Shown here piece by piece: positions 1 through 13,811 of a stretch of 64,000 bases of DNA (positions are counted from its first letter, which is position 1; the number at the start of each line of letters is the position of its first letter). The position numbers and the translations under genes were made by a program. The notes under the pieces are model-generated. The model was not told the DNA's origin and did no database searches. It saw only the letters and a program-made list of their open reading frames with translations. Source of the stretch: Bradyrhizobium sp. CCGB12 (GTDB lineage Bacteria; Pseudomonadota; Alphaproteobacteria; Rhizobiales; Xanthobacteraceae); assembly GCF_024199845.1 (NCBI RefSeq), contig NZ_JANADO010000001.1, positions 1,922,001-1,986,000 on the forward strand, in the 5' to 3' direction.

Positions 1-2
1 TC

Positions 3-1367
3 GAAGCCAACTTCGACGGCAAGATCGTGATCAGGAACAAGGCCATCGCCCGCAACAGCGAAGGTCACCTGATCGCGATGGTGCGCAACATGGTGGTGGC
101 GATCGTCGATGCCGACGGCACCGAGCGTGCGACGCATCGCGTCCAGTACGGCTCGCGCCTGCACGTCGACGAAGGCGATATGGTCAAGCGTGGCCAGCGC
201 ATCGTCGAGTGGGATCCCTACACCCGTCCGCTCCTCACCGAAGTCGAAGGTACCATCGGCTTCGAGGATCTGGTCGAGGGGCAGTCGATCTCGGAAACGC
301 TCGACGAGGCCACCGGTATCGCCAAGCGCGTGGTCATCGACTGGCGCTCGACCCGCGGCGGCTCGGACCTGCGTCCGGCCATCGTGGTCAAGGGCAAGGA
401 CGGCAAGGTGCTCAAGCTCGCCCGTGGCGGCGATGCCCGCTACATGCTGTCGGTCGATGCCATTCTCTCGGTCGACGTCGGAGCCAAGGTCAACCCGGGT
501 GACATCCTCGCCCGTGTCTCGACCGAAAGCGCCAAGACGCGTGACATCACCGGCGGTCTGCCGCGGGTGGCGGAACTGTTCGAGGCCCGGCGTCCGAAGG
601 ATGCGGCGATCATCGCCGAAATCGCGGGCACCATCCGGTTCGGTCGCGACTACAAGAACAAGCGTCGCATCTCGATCGAGCCGATGGACAAGACCGAAGA
701 GGCGCGCGAGTACCTGATCCCGAAGGGCAAGCACATCCACCTTCAGGACGGCGACGTCGTCGAAAAGGGCGACTTCATCGTCGAAGGCAATCCGGCGCCG
801 CACGACATCCTTGCGGTCAAGGGCATCGAGGAGCTCGCGGCCTATCTGGTCAACGAGATCCAGGAGGTCTACCGGCTCCAGGGCGTGCTCATCAACGACA
901 AGCACATCGAGGTGATTGTCCGTCAGATGCTCCAGAAGGTGGAAGTCACCGACCAGGGCGACACGGACATGATCTCCGGCGAGCAGGTCGACAAGATCGA
1001 GTTCGACGCGCTGAACGAGAAGGCCAAGGAAGAGGGCAAGAAGCCCGCCACGGGAACGCCGGTTCTGCTCGGCATCACCAAGGCGAGCCTCCAGACCCGT
1101 TCGTTCTTCTCGGCGGCCTCGTTCCAGGAGACCACCCGCGTCCTCACGGAAGCGGCGGTCAACGGCAAGGTCGATCCGCTCGAAGGCCTCAAGGAGAACG
1201 TCATCGTCGGCCGGCTGATCCCGGCGGGCACCGGCGCCTCCATGGCCAAGATCCGCGAAGTCGCCATGAAGCGCGACAAGCTGATCCTGGACGAGCGCGA
1301 GAAGCAGGCGGCCGTCGTGTCGCCCGCGCCGGAAGCGGAGCTTCCTGCGTTGCCGCCGGCGGAATGA
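3..1367 (+). CDS. rpoC: RNA polymerase beta' subunit, C-terminal part
   Basis: This is the last 454 codons of the beta' subunit of DNA-directed RNA polymerase; the 5' end lies outside the window and the frame is open from base 3. Conserved blocks seen are [17 protein letters not shown] (around 550-600) and [19 protein letters not shown] (around 1070-1130), both typical of the C-terminal core of beta'. It ends in TGA with a short Pro/Ala/Glu tail. A strong intrinsic terminator follows 30 bases downstream, so the rpoBC transcript probably ends here and does not run into rpsL as in some relatives. Confidence 0.98.
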   Translation, partial: EANFDGKIVIRNKAIARNSEGHLIAMVRNMVVAIVDADGTERATHRVQYGSRLHVDEGDMVKRGQRIVEWDPYTRPLLTEVEGTIGFEDLVEGQSISETLDEATGIAKRVVIDWRSTRGGSDLRPAIVVKGKDGKVLKLARGGDARYMLSVDAILSVDVGAKVNPGDILARVSTESAKTRDITGGLPRVAELFEARRPKDAAIIAEIAGTIRFGRDYKNKRRISIEPMDKTEEAREYLIPKGKHIHLQDGDVVEKGDFIVEGNPAPHDILAVKGIEELAAYLVNEIQEVYRLQGVLINDKHIEVIVRQMLQKVEVTDQGDTDMISGEQVDKIEFDALNEKAKEEGKKPATGTPVLLGITKASLQTRSFFSAASFQETTRVLTEAAVNGKVDPLEGLKENVIVGRLIPAGTGASMAKIREVAMKRDKLILDEREKQAAVVSPAPEAELPALPPAE

Positions 1368-1398
1368 TGGTTCATCCGTAAGAATACCGAGGACAATG

Positions 1399-1425
1399 AA
1401 AAGGCCGGCTTTTGCCGGCCTTTTT
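1399..1425 (+). terminator. Intrinsic terminator after rpoC
   Basis: An 11-bp perfect stem (AAAAGGCCGGC / GCCGGCCTTTT) with a TTTT loop runs into a T tract. It sits 31 bases after the rpoC stop. The rest of the spacer up to 1559 shows no gene. Confidence 0.9.
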
Positions 1426-1559
1426 GCTGCTATCTTTGCTTGCTGCGATGCAGGATCAGCCTTTGTTCATCTTTCCTTCAGGCGCAAAAGCGCTTTTGCT
1501 AGGAGAGCTTAGACCGGTGGTCCCGTGACGGGGGCAGGGCCGGAGACCACGGAACTCAC

Positions 1560-3632
1560 ATGCTTGATCTTGCAATCGTAGGCGGCGGCCCCGGCGGGCT
1601 GATGAGCGCCTGGTATCTGAAGCGCAAGCTCGGCGACCTCTGCCGCGTCTCCATCTTCGAGGCGTCCGACCGGCTCGGCGGCAAGATCGTCACGCGCAAA
1701 TTCGATTCCGCACCGGCGATGTACGAGGCCGGCGTTGCCGAGATCTACGACTACTCGATGACCGGACCCGATCCGCTGCGTGAGCTGATCCAGCATTTCG
1801 GGCTTCAGACCATTCCTATGGACGCCGAGCAGGTGCAATTCGGCGGCGAGCTTCTCAACGACGTCCCCGGCATGCGCCGCAAATACGGCGCCAAAACCGC
1901 GGCCGCGATCGAGGCATTCCGCAAGCGCTGCGCCGAGCTGATGTCGCCGATCGAGTATTACGAGGGCGTCGGCGCGCACGACAACGAGAACCCCTGGGCC
2001 TACAAGACCGCCGAGCAGGTGCTCGACGAGGAGGTCGAGGACGAGACGGCAAAGCGTTTCTTCAAGGTCATGGCGCGCTCGGACATCGCCACCGAGAGCC
2101 ACAACACCAACGGCCTCAACGCGCTCAAGAACTACCTGATGGATGTCGACGGTTATATCGGCCTCTATTCCATCCAGAACGGCAACGAGCAGCTGATCGA
2201 GTGCCTCCAATCGGAGGTCAATGCCGACATCCAGCTCAATCACCGGGTGCTCACCGTCGGCAAGGCGCCGACCGGGCGCTACCAGCTCAGGATGATGAAC
2301 GGCAAGGGGCCGGAGACGCGCGATTTCGATCTCGTACTGGTCTGCCTGCCGCATTCCTGGCTCGCCACCGTCGGCTGGGAAGGCGAGCAGCTTCGCAAGT
2401 CGATGGTCAAGCACGTCTCCTTTTTCGACCGTCCGGCGCACTATCTTCGTGTTTCGATCCTGTTCGACGAGCCGTTCTGGGGTGAGAAGATTCCCGGCGC
2501 CTGGTTCATGTCGGAGGCCTTCGGCGGCTGCTGCGTCTACAACGAGGGCGCGCGCCACGACGTCGGCAAGCACGGCGTCTTGAACTGGCTCATTCCCGGC
2601 TCCGACGCGCTGGCCTTTGCCAATCTGTCGGACCAGGAACTGATCGACGCGGCGCTGAAGTCGCTGCCTGCCGCGCTCGGCGATGCGCGTTCGCATTTCG
2701 TGGAAGGCAAGATCCACCGCTGGCTGTCGTCGGTGAACGCGCTGCCGGGCGGTTTGCCGGTGCGAGACGTCATGACCAACCACCGGCCCGAGCCGAAGGA
2801 GCATCCCGGCATCGTCGTGGTCGGCGACTACCTATTCGACTCGACGCTGAACGGCCTGCTCGACTCCTCTGACGCGGCGACCGATATCATCCTGACCGAG
2901 ATGATGCGCCTGCGCCGCGAGCGTGCGCAGGAGGGCAAGCCGCTCTCGGACAAGATCGATCGCGACTATTTCGAGAACTATCGCGGCCTCGGTCCCTATC
3001 ACGAGGCGTGGCGCCACTTCACCGACCCCGATTATCTCACCAGGCTGATCGGCATCGTCTGGGGCAATGCGAAGGGCACCAAGCTGCTGGTCGCGGGATC
3101 CGCCAGCGGCGAGCTGGTCGGTGCGCTGCGCGATCGCGGCATCGACGCCTGGGGAATCGAGAACAACCGCGCCATCCACGCCAAAACGCCAAAGGTGCTG
3201 AAGAAGTACAACAAGCTCGGCTCGATCACCGACATGCCTTTCAAGGACGGTGCGTTCGACTTCGTGTTCGAGACCAGCCTCTGCCACATTTCTCCGAAGC
3301 AGGTGGTCCGCGCGATCCGCGAGCTGAATCGCGTGGTCAAGACCGGCCTCGTGTTCGGCTCGATCACCTCGGACATGGCCTCTGCAACGATCGACCGCTA
3401 CGACCTGCTGCGCGGGGTCAAGAAGCTCGGCACCTGGTGGGAATGGTCCGAGCTGTTTTTCGGCAACGGTTTCGATCTGTCGATGCACCGCAAGGACTGC
3501 ACCGATGCGCTCTGGGAGGCGACGCTCGCCGCCAACAAGGGGCCGGGCCAGTGGTACGCCGACGCTGACAGCTTGCGCTATTCCTTCTTCGACAAGGTCG
3601 AGGACGAGGACGAGGACGACGACGACGACTAG
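1560..3632 (+). CDS. FAD-dependent oxidoreductase fused to a SAM methyltransferase-like domain
   Basis: A 690-residue two-domain protein. Residues 1-440 look like a flavin amine oxidase/desaturase fold: the dinucleotide motif VGGGPGG is at 7-13, E34 ends the second beta strand (FEASDRLGGK), and a C-terminal FAD-contact block VVVGDYLFDSTLNG lies near 420-433. Residues 485-640 look like a class I methyltransferase: strand plus glycine loop LLVAGSASGEL near 508, an acidic residue in GIENN near 531, then DFVFETSLCHI. The glycine loop is degenerate, so methyl transfer is unproven. The last 14 residues are almost all Asp/Glu. Substrate is unknown. The ABC exporter gene follows on the same strand and also has acidic tails, suggesting a shared pathway. 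No clear Shine-Dalgarno was seen; the ATG matches the start of the nucleotide-binding fold. Confidence 0.85.
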   Translation: MLDLAIVGGGPGGLMSAWYLKRKLGDLCRVSIFEASDRLGGKIVTRKFDSAPAMYEAGVAEIYDYSMTGPDPLRELIQHFGLQTIPMDAEQVQFGGELLNDVPGMRRKYGAKTAAAIEAFRKRCAELMSPIEYYEGVGAHDNENPWAYKTAEQVLDEEVEDETAKRFFKVMARSDIATESHNTNGLNALKNYLMDVDGYIGLYSIQNGNEQLIECLQSEVNADIQLNHRVLTVGKAPTGRYQLRMMNGKGPETRDFDLVLVCLPHSWLATVGWEGEQLRKSMVKHVSFFDRPAHYLRVSILFDEPFWGEKIPGAWFMSEAFGGCCVYNEGARHDVGKHGVLNWLIPGSDALAFANLSDQELIDAALKSLPAALGDARSHFVEGKIHRWLSSVNALPGGLPVRDVMTNHRPEPKEHPGIVVVGDYLFDSTLNGLLDSSDAATDIILTEMMRLRRERAQEGKPLSDKIDRDYFENYRGLGPYHEAWRHFTDPDYLTRLIGIVWGNAKGTKLLVAGSASGELVGALRDRGIDAWGIENNRAIHAKTPKVLKKYNKLGSITDMPFKDGAFDFVFETSLCHISPKQVVRAIRELNRVVKTGLVFGSITSDMASATIDRYDLLRGVKKLGTWWEWSELFFGNGFDLSMHRKDCTDALWEATLAANKGPGQWYADADSLRYSFFDKVEDEDEDDDDD

Positions 3633-3766
3633 CTAGCCGCGGAGCCCACCGGCTTCGCCAATTGTTTTGCCGAATTCATCTTGATCGCATAGAATCGGTG
3701 CAATGGCGGTTGCCGCTATTCCTGCTTTCTCTACGGTCATGCCGGCCGTCAGCATCGGTTGGTTTC

Positions 3767-5806
3767 ATGGCGTCCAAGCCCCTCCCGCCCGACAAACAGA
3801 AGGTTGCCGCGGAAGAGGCGGCCGAGCTCGACGACAAGCTCGCCGCCGCCGCCAAGCCGGACCTCGAAAACGACGAGGACGACGAAGACGAGGGTGAGGA
3901 CGAGCTGGAGCTCGATGACGACGATGAGGACGAGGACCTCGTCGTCTTTACCGCGCGCGAGGCTGCCGGCGCGCTCGCTACCATTGTCGGGTTCGTCCGG
4001 CCCTATCTGACCAACTACAAGCGGATGCTGTCGTACGTGGCGTTCGGCGTCTTCGTCGAGACGCTGTTCAACGTCATCATGCCGCTCAGCCTGAAGTACC
4101 TGATCGACGACGCGCTCGGCGAGGAGGACTTCCAGGCGCTCTACAAGATCCTCGGCGTGCTCGCGGTCGCCGGCATCTTCACCTCGATCGTCGCGGTCTG
4201 GTACGAGCGCTGGGATGCGCGGCTCGCCGCCTGCATCATCTCGGACGTCCGCAAGCGCCTGTTCGAGCATGTCCAGGACCTGCCGGCGGCCTATTTCGGC
4301 CGTACCAAACGCGGCGAGATCCTGTCGCGCTTCTCGGTCGACCTCTCGGCTTTCGAAGGTTCGGTCAAGACCTTTGCCAACAGCGCGGCGCTGCCGTTCC
4401 TGGAATTGATCGCCGGCATCATCCTGATGCTGTTCCTGAACTGGCAGCTCGCCGTGGTCGCGCTGCTCGTGTTCCCGATCACCCTGATCGGCCCGCGCAT
4501 CCTCACCCCGAAGGCGGTGCAGGCCAATTACGAGCAGAAGCAGAACGAGAGCGCGCTGCTCGGCATGGTGCAGGAGAACGTGGCGGCGCAGGCCGTCATC
4601 AAGGCGTTCAGCCTGCAGCGCAAGATGTTCGGCTTCTTCCGCTTCCGCAACGACGAGACGCGCAACAAGATCGCCTCGGCCGCGTTCCTGTCGACGATGG
4701 TGGAGCGGACGGTCACCATCTCGGTGCTGCTCCTGCATCTGGTCGTGCTCGCGATCGGCGCGTATCTGGCGACCAAGGGGCAGATCACCATCGGTACCTT
4801 CGTCACATTCGAGAGCGCGTTCTGGGAGGTCTCCTACAACATCGCCCATGTGATGCATTTCGTCCCGGTGTCGATCTCCTCGGCCGCCGCGATCCGGCAC
4901 ATCCAGGAACTGCTCGACGAGCCGACGCGCGCTGCCGATCGGCCCGGTGCGCCCGACCTGCCGCGCATCACCAACGACATCACCTTCGACCGCGTCACGT
5001 TCCAATACGAAGGCAGCCAGACGCCGGTGCTGGACAATCTCAGCCTCAAGCTCAACGCCGGCAAGCGCATCGCCATCGTCGGCCCTTCGGGCTCCGGCAA
5101 GAGCACGCTGCTCAATCTGATCCTGCGGCTTTACGTGCCCGACGAAGGCCGCGTCACCATCGACGGCGTCGACGTCCGTAAGGTGACTTTGGACTCACTG
5201 CGCCAGAGCATGGCGGTGGTGTTCCAGGAGAACATGCTGTTCAACATGTCGATCCGCGAGAACATCCGGCTTGGCAAGGAGGGGGCGAGCGACGAAGAGG
5301 TGGAGGAGGCCGCCAAGAAGGCCGAGATCCACCGCTACATCATGAGCCTTCCGCAGCGATACGATACGCCGGTCGGCGAGCGCGGCGATACGCTCTCGGG
5401 CGGCCAGCGTCAGCGCATCGCGATCGCGCGCGCGATCATCCGTAATCCGTCCGTGCTGCTGCTGGACGAAGCCACCTCGGCGCTCGACCAGACCACGGAA
5501 GCCGCGATCAACCGCACGCTGCTGAAGGTCGCCAAGGGCCGCACCATGATCTGGTCGACTCACCGCCTGACCTCGGTGGTCGAGATGGACGAGATCATCG
5601 TGATCTCAGGGGGCAAGGCGATTGAGCGCGGCTCCCATGCCGAGCTGCTCGCCGCGAACGGCAGCTATCGCAAGCTGTGGAACGATCAGATCCATCAGCC
5701 GCATGGCGCTGTGGCTCACGTGGACGACGACAGCGACGATGACGACGAGGATGAAGACGAAGACGACCTCAATGAGAATGATGAGGACGACGAGGACGAG
5801 GATTGA
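3767..5806 (+). CDS. ABC exporter (fused membrane and ATPase domains) with acidic termini
   Basis: A 679-residue half-transporter of the exporter type. Residues 75-370 hold the transmembrane domain; the nucleotide-binding domain has Walker A GPSGSGKST at 439-447, signature LSGGQ at 543-547 and Walker B VLLLDE at 563-568, followed by ATSALD. It would drive export across the inner membrane as a dimer. Both ends are highly acidic: Asp/Glu tracts at about residues 28-62 and at 649-679. An in-frame ATG at 3662 would add 35 residues with no family resemblance, so the ATG at 3767 is preferred; neither has a good ribosome site. It lies downstream of the FAD-methyltransferase fusion. Cargo is unknown. 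Confidence 0.88.
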   Translation: MASKPLPPDKQKVAAEEAAELDDKLAAAAKPDLENDEDDEDEGEDELELDDDDEDEDLVVFTAREAAGALATIVGFVRPYLTNYKRMLSYVAFGVFVETLFNVIMPLSLKYLIDDALGEEDFQALYKILGVLAVAGIFTSIVAVWYERWDARLAACIISDVRKRLFEHVQDLPAAYFGRTKRGEILSRFSVDLSAFEGSVKTFANSAALPFLELIAGIILMLFLNWQLAVVALLVFPITLIGPRILTPKAVQANYEQKQNESALLGMVQENVAAQAVIKAFSLQRKMFGFFRFRNDETRNKIASAAFLSTMVERTVTISVLLLHLVVLAIGAYLATKGQITIGTFVTFESAFWEVSYNIAHVMHFVPVSISSAAAIRHIQELLDEPTRAADRPGAPDLPRITNDITFDRVTFQYEGSQTPVLDNLSLKLNAGKRIAIVGPSGSGKSTLLNLILRLYVPDEGRVTIDGVDVRKVTLDSLRQSMAVVFQENMLFNMSIRENIRLGKEGASDEEVEEAAKKAEIHRYIMSLPQRYDTPVGERGDTLSGGQRQRIAIARAIIRNPSVLLLDEATSALDQTTEAAINRTLLKVAKGRTMIWSTHRLTSVVEMDEIIVISGGKAIERGSHAELLAANGSYRKLWNDQIHQPHGAVAHVDDDSDDDDEDEDEDDLNENDEDDEDED

Positions 5807-6681
5807 GCGGCGACGTCAGGCGCCGGCGGGAATGCTTCGTCCCGATTCTTTGCCGCCCCGGGATGCGTTAATTCCTGGGGTGTGAGACCTCGGCCACGCG
5901 GCAGGCGGATTTTTTTTGCCTTTTGGAGGACCGGGGCGGCCGTCCATAGATCGGTCAGCGCCGCCGCAGCGATGCCCGCGAGGCGGGTATCGTCGAGCTT
6001 GGAGGTCCGCGCAGGCCGCGGATTCGTGTTTCGGCCGGACTACCGCCAAGGATTTTCGACATAAAAGTATATTTAACCCGGGTAAAAATGGTTTTGAAGC
6101 TGGCGGAACCGGCGTTCTGCACCCATATCGGGAAGGCGCGGCGGGGCGGCGAAGACGCCGATTTTGACAGGCGCCTGAAGCGCTTTGTGACTGTCGTTTC
6201 ACCTTGACTTGAGCGATTCTCACTTATAGAAAGCGCCTCACTTAACGACAGGCGGTGAGCATCGCCAACGTCGGAACGGGCCACCCGTTTGATCCCCAAG
6301 GATTTTGATCCACAAGGGGTCGCAAAGGCGGGCACCAACCTCGACGAATGCCGCTCAAACGCTGTCGATCATAGCTAGGCAATGCCAGTGCGATTTTAGT
6401 TCTCTTGAGCACGTTCTCTTGAGATCGAACTCGGATGCATGACCTCAGTGCGCGGGCCGCGGCATTGTGCTGATCGGCTTCAATACTGCGGTCCTCTGTG
6501 GCGTCGAAGCGCTTTCCGCTCGTTGATGGAGCGGTTGGCGCAATTTCGCTTTGCGCGGATTGATCTGCGCAGGGCGGCCCAGTCGGGCGGGTGGCTCGAA
6601 AAAAATTGCGGTCCCGGCAACGGGCCGCGGCAAGACAGCGGACCTGAAAGGGGCCGCGGCAGAACAAAGGGTAAGGCCAGG
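5807..6681. other. Long spacer and leader upstream of rpsL
   Basis: 875 bases with no convincing gene on either strand. It contains a T8 run near 5910 that may end the ABC gene transcript, a promoter-like site at 6203-6230, and a 14-base tandem duplication containing TTCTCTTGAG at 6400-6409 and 6414-6423. The distance from the promoter candidate to rpsL implies a leader of about 450 bases, which could carry regulation of the str genes. Confidence 0.5.
6203..6230 (+). promoter_or_regulatory. Candidate sigma-70-type promoter for the str operon
   Basis: CTTGAC at 6203-6208 resembles the alphaproteobacterial -35 box. TATAGA at 6225-6230 resembles a -10 box. The 16-base spacing is slightly short. 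Position downstream of the ABC gene and upstream of rpsL fits, but no experimental support is visible. Confidence 0.4.
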
Positions 6682-7053
6682 ATGCCGACGATCAACCAGC
6701 TGATCGCTCAACCGCGGGAAGTGCAGAAGTCGCGCAAGAAGGTGCCGGCGCTGCAGCAGTCGCCTCAGAAGCGTGGTGTTTGCACCCGCGTCTACACCAC
6801 GACCCCGAAGAAGCCGAACTCGGCGCTTCGTAAGGTCGCCAAGGTGCGCCTGACCAACGGCTTCGAGGTGATCGGCTACATCCCCGGCGAGGGCCATAAC
6901 CTTCAGGAGCACTCGGTGGTCATGATCCGCGGCGGCCGCGTCAAGGACTTGCCCGGCGTGCGCTACCACATCCTCCGCGGCGTTCTGGATACCCAGGGCG
7001 TCAAGAACCGTAAGCAGCGTCGTTCGAAGTACGGCGCGAAGCGTCCGAAGTAA
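6682..7053 (+). CDS. rpsL: 30S ribosomal protein S12
   Basis: 123 residues, the family length, beginning [10 protein letters not shown] after an AGG-rich ribosome site. S12 sits in the decoding centre of the small subunit. The loop [11 protein letters not shown] carries Lys43 and the GRVKDLPG loop carries Lys88, both unchanged, so the usual streptomycin-resistance substitutions are absent. Asp89 is the residue methylthiolated by RimO where that enzyme exists. First gene of the str group and 15 bases before rpsG. A longer in-frame reading to 6439 is not conserved and is rejected. Confidence 0.98.
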   Translation: MPTINQLIAQPREVQKSRKKVPALQQSPQKRGVCTRVYTTTPKKPNSALRKVAKVRLTNGFEVIGYIPGEGHNLQEHSVVMIRGGRVKDLPGVRYHILRGVLDTQGVKNRKQRRSKYGAKRPK

Positions 7054-7539
<486 letters not shown>

Positions 7540-7569
7540 CGGCGACACACGGAATCTAAGGAACAACCC

Positions 7570-9642
<2,073 letters not shown>

Positions 9643-9682
9643 TTGTCGTCGGTCTCAAGCTGACGATTGAACGGAGAGTCAA

Positions 9683-10873
<1,191 letters not shown>

Positions 10874-10877
10874 CAAC

Positions 10878-10936
10878 GCGAATAGGGAATGGCGAGTGGC
10901 GAATAGGTTCTATTCGCTATTCGCTACTCGCCACTC
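10878..10936. repeat. GCGAATA-type heptamer hairpin, copy 1 (tuf/rpsJ)
   Basis: Two arms of about 27 bases pair imperfectly around a GTT loop. Each arm is built of 7-8 base units of the GCGAATA/GCGAGTG type; the right arm reads as tandem TATTCGC, TATTCGC, TACTCGC. The same unit composition recurs at 23751-23816 and 25414-25467. It lies wholly in the spacer, starting 5 bases after the tuf stop. Confidence 0.85.
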
Positions 10937-10954
10937 ACTAAGAAAGATTCGGCA

Positions 10955-11263
10955 ATGAACGGCCAAAACATTCGTATCCGTCTCAAGGCGTTCGACCATC
11001 GTATCCTCGATACGTCGACCCGTGAGATCGTGAACACGGCGAAGCGCACCGGCGCGCAGGTCCGCGGACCCATTCCGCTGCCCACCCGCATCGAGAAGTT
11101 CACCGTCAACCGTTCGCCCCACGTCGACAAGAAGAGCCGCGAACAGTTCGAGATGCGCACTCACAAGCGCCTGCTCGACATCGTCGATCCGACCCCGCAG
11201 ACCGTCGACGCTTTGATGAAGCTCGACCTGGCCGCCGGTGTCGACGTCGAGATCAAGCTCTAA
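10955..11263 (+). CDS. rpsJ: 30S ribosomal protein S10 (NusE)
   Basis: 102 residues, start [10 protein letters not shown], normal length. S10 is part of the small subunit head and, as NusE, joins transcription antitermination complexes and can bridge to NusG. Conserved [20 protein letters not shown] is present. First gene of the S10 group; preceded by the heptamer hairpin at 10878-10936. Confidence 0.98.
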
Positions 11264-11315
11264 GATTTTTGGATCCCGTTCGCGCAAGCGAACAGAAAGA
11301 ACAGGAAGCAAGCCG

Positions 11316-12032
11316 ATGCGCTCCGGAGTGATCGCACAAAAGGTCGGGATGACGCGGGTCTTCACGGAGGCCGGCGAACATATCCCCGTGACCGTGCTGA
11401 AGCTCGGCAATTGCCAGGTCGTAGGCCACCGCACCGAAGAGAAGAACGGTTACGTCGCGCTCCAGCTTGGTTCTGGCAGCCGCAAGACCGTTTACATGCC
11501 CAAGGCGGAGCGCGGTCAGTTCGCGGTCGCCAAGGTCGAGCCGAAGCGTCGGGTCGAGGAATTCCGCGTCTCCCAGGACGCCATGATCCCCGTCGGCGCC
11601 GAGATCCTCGCGGATCACTTCGTCGTCGGGCAGTTCGTCGACGTCACCGGCACCTCGGTCGGTAAGGGCTTCGCCGGCGGTATGAAGCGCTGGAACTTCG
11701 GCGGTCTGCGCGCCACCCACGGCGTGTCGGTCTCGCACCGCTCGATCGGTTCGACCGGTGGCCGTCAGGACCCCGGCAAGACCTGGAAGAACAAGAAGAT
11801 GCCCGGCCACATGGGTGTCGACCGCATCACCACGCTCAACCTTCGCGTCGTCCAGACCGATGTCGAGCGCGGCCTGATCCTCGTCGAAGGCGCCGTTCCC
11901 GGCTCCAAGGGCGGCTGGATCCGCGTGCGCGACGCCGTCAAGAAGCCGCTGCCGAAGGAAGCTCCGAAGCCCGGCAAGTTCAAGGTTGCTGGTGGCGAAG
12001 CCGAGGCTGCGGCCCAGCAGGAGGGTGCGTGA
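11316..12032 (+). CDS. rplC: 50S ribosomal protein L3
   Basis: 238 residues from [14 protein letters not shown], preceded by an AGGAAG ribosome site. L3 is an early assembly protein reaching the peptidyl transferase centre. The block [18 protein letters not shown] and [10 protein letters not shown] are typical. It has a C-terminal extension rich in Lys/Ala/Glu, common in alphaproteobacterial L3. An in-frame upstream codon that would overlap rpsJ is rejected. The stop is one base before the rplD start. Confidence 0.97.
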   Translation: MRSGVIAQKVGMTRVFTEAGEHIPVTVLKLGNCQVVGHRTEEKNGYVALQLGSGSRKTVYMPKAERGQFAVAKVEPKRRVEEFRVSQDAMIPVGAEILADHFVVGQFVDVTGTSVGKGFAGGMKRWNFGGLRATHGVSVSHRSIGSTGGRQDPGKTWKNKKMPGHMGVDRITTLNLRVVQTDVERGLILVEGAVPGSKGGWIRVRDAVKKPLPKEAPKPGKFKVAGGEAEAAAQQEGA

Positions 12033-12033
12033 G

Positions 12034-12654
12034 ATGGAATTGAAGGTCACCACCCTCGAAGGTAAGGAAGCCGGCTCGGTCCAGCTTTCCGACACCATTT
12101 TCGGCCTCGAGCCGCGCCAGGACATCATTGCACGTTGCGTGCAGTGGCAGCTCAACAAGCGCCAGGCCGGTACGCACAAGGCCAAGGGACGCGCCGAGAT
12201 CTGGCGCACCGGCAAGAAGATGTACAAGCAGAAGGGCACCGGCGGTGCTCGTCACGGCTCGGCCCGCGTGCCGCAGTTCCGCGGCGGCGGCCGTGCCTTC
12301 GGTCCGGTGGTGCGTTCGCACGCCACCGATCTGCCGAAGAAGGTCCGCGCGCTCGCGCTGAAGCATGCGCTCTCGGCCAAGGCCAAGGACGGCGATCTCG
12401 TCGTGATCGAAAAGGCCGCGCTGGAAGCCGCCAAGACCAAGGCGCTGCTCGGTCACTTCTCGGGCCTGGGGCTCACCAATGCGCTGATCATCGACGGCGC
12501 CGAGCTCAACAACGGCTTTGCCGCCGCGGCCCGCAACATCCCGAACATGGACGTGCTGCCGATCCAGGGCATCAATGTCTATGACATCCTGCGCCGTCAG
12601 AAGCTCGTTCTGACCAAGGCCGCCATCGATGCGCTGGAGGCGCGCTTCAAATGA
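12034..12654 (+). CDS. rplD: 50S ribosomal protein L4
   Basis: 206 residues from [11 protein letters not shown]4 binds domain I of 23S rRNA and lines the exit tunnel; the loop [17 protein letters not shown] with RVPQFRGGG is present. In E. coli L4 autoregulates the S10 operon; here there is no obvious S10-leader structure to support the same mechanism. The end overlaps rplW by ATGA, implying translational coupling. Confidence 0.97.
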   Translation: MELKVTTLEGKEAGSVQLSDTIFGLEPRQDIIARCVQWQLNKRQAGTHKAKGRAEIWRTGKKMYKQKGTGGARHGSARVPQFRGGGRAFGPVVRSHATDLPKKVRALALKHALSAKAKDGDLVVIEKAALEAAKTKALLGHFSGLGLTNALIIDGAELNNGFAAAARNIPNMDVLPIQGINVYDILRRQKLVLTKAAIDALEARFK

Positions 12655-12953
12655 CGAAGAACATCGAGCCTCGCCACTACGACGTGATCCTGTCGCCGGT
12701 CGTGACCGAAAAGGCGACGATCGCCTCGGAGCACAACAAGGTGCTGTTCAAGGTGGCCGCGAAGGCGACCAAGCCGCAGATCAAGGAAGCGATCGAGAAG
12801 CTGTTCGACGTCAAGGTCAAGAGCGTCAACACGCTGGTCCGCAAGGGCAAGACCAAGATCTTCCGCGGCAATCTCGGCTCGCAGTCGAACACCAAGCGCG
12901 CGATCGTGACCCTCGAAGAGGGCCACCGGATCGACGTCACCACCGGTCTGTAA
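12651..12953 (+). CDS. rplW: 50S ribosomal protein L23
   Basis: 100 residues, start at the ATGA overlap with rplD. L23 lies at the tunnel exit and docks SRP, trigger factor and SecYEG. The motif [14 protein letters not shown] and the loop [10 protein letters not shown] are characteristic. Twelve bases separate it from rplB. Confidence 0.97.
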   Translation: MTKNIEPRHYDVILSPVVTEKATIASEHNKVLFKVAAKATKPQIKEAIEKLFDVKVKSVNTLVRKGKTKIFRGNLGSQSNTKRAIVTLEEGHRIDVTTGL

Positions 12954-12965
12954 GGTCGTACGACG

Positions 12966-13799
12966 ATGGCACTGAAGAAATTCAATCCCACGACGCCGGG
13001 CCAGCGCCAGCTGGTCATGGTCGATCGTTCGGCCCTCTACAAGGGCAAGCCGGTCAAGGCGCTCACCGAGGGCAAGCACTCCTCGGGCGGTCGCAACAAC
13101 ACCGGTCGCATCACCGTGCGCTTCCGCGGCGGTGGTCACAAGAAGACGCTGCGCACCGTGGATTTCAAGCGCGAGAAGATCGACGTCCCCGCGACCGTCG
13201 AACGGCTCGAGTACGATCCGAACCGCACCGGCTTCATCGCGCTGATCAAGTATCAGGACGGCGAGCAGGCCTACATCCTGGCGCCGCAGCGCTTGGCCGT
13301 GGGTGACACCATCATCGCCGGCAACTACGTCGACGTGAAGCCGGGCAATGTCATGCCGCTCGGCAACATGCCGGTCGGCACGATCATCCACAACATCGAG
13401 GTCAAGATCGGGAAGGGCGGCCAGCTCGCTCGTTCCGCCGGCACCTACGCCCAGCTCGTCGGTCGCGACCAGGACTACGTGATCATCCGCCTGAACTCGG
13501 GCGAGCAGCGTCTCGTGCATGGCCGTTGCCGCGGCACGATCGGCGCGGTGTCGAACCCGGATCACATGAACACCTCGATCGGCAAGGCCGGCCGCAACCG
13601 TTGGCTGGGCCGCAAGCCGCATAACCGCGGCGTTTCGATGAACCCGATCGACCATCCGCACGGCGGTGGTGAAGGTCGTACCTCGGGCGGTCGCCACCCG
13701 GTCACCCCGTGGGGCAAGCCGACCAAGGGCAAGAAGACCCGCACCAACAAGTCGACTAACAAATTCATTCTCCTAAGCCGCCACAAGCGGAAGAAGTAA
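12966..13799 (+). CDS. rplB: 50S ribosomal protein L2
   Basis: 277 residues, family length. L2 is essential for subunit association and peptidyl transfer. The highly conserved [19 protein letters not shown] block near the C-terminus includes the histidine that approaches the peptidyl transferase centre. The Lys-rich C-terminus ends SRHKRKK. Confidence 0.98.
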   Translation: MALKKFNPTTPGQRQLVMVDRSALYKGKPVKALTEGKHSSGGRNNTGRITVRFRGGGHKKTLRTVDFKREKIDVPATVERLEYDPNRTGFIALIKYQDGEQAYILAPQRLAVGDTIIAGNYVDVKPGNVMPLGNMPVGTIIHNIEVKIGKGGQLARSAGTYAQLVGRDQDYVIIRLNSGEQRLVHGRCRGTIGAVSNPDHMNTSIGKAGRNRWLGRKPHNRGVSMNPIDHPHGGGEGRTSGGRHPVTPWGKPTKGKKTRTNKSTNKFILLSRHKRKK

Positions 13800-13811
13800 G
13801 GAACGCCGGAC

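Noticed and set aside
3749..5005. Long minus-strand open frame opposite the ABC exporter, rich in Asp/Glu/Arg
   Set aside because: It mirrors the coding strand of a clearly recognised transporter; its composition is what reverse reading of high-GC codons gives.
5816..6338. Small minus-strand frames in the spacer before rpsL
   Set aside because: No ribosome site, no family pattern, and codon use unlike real genes nearby.
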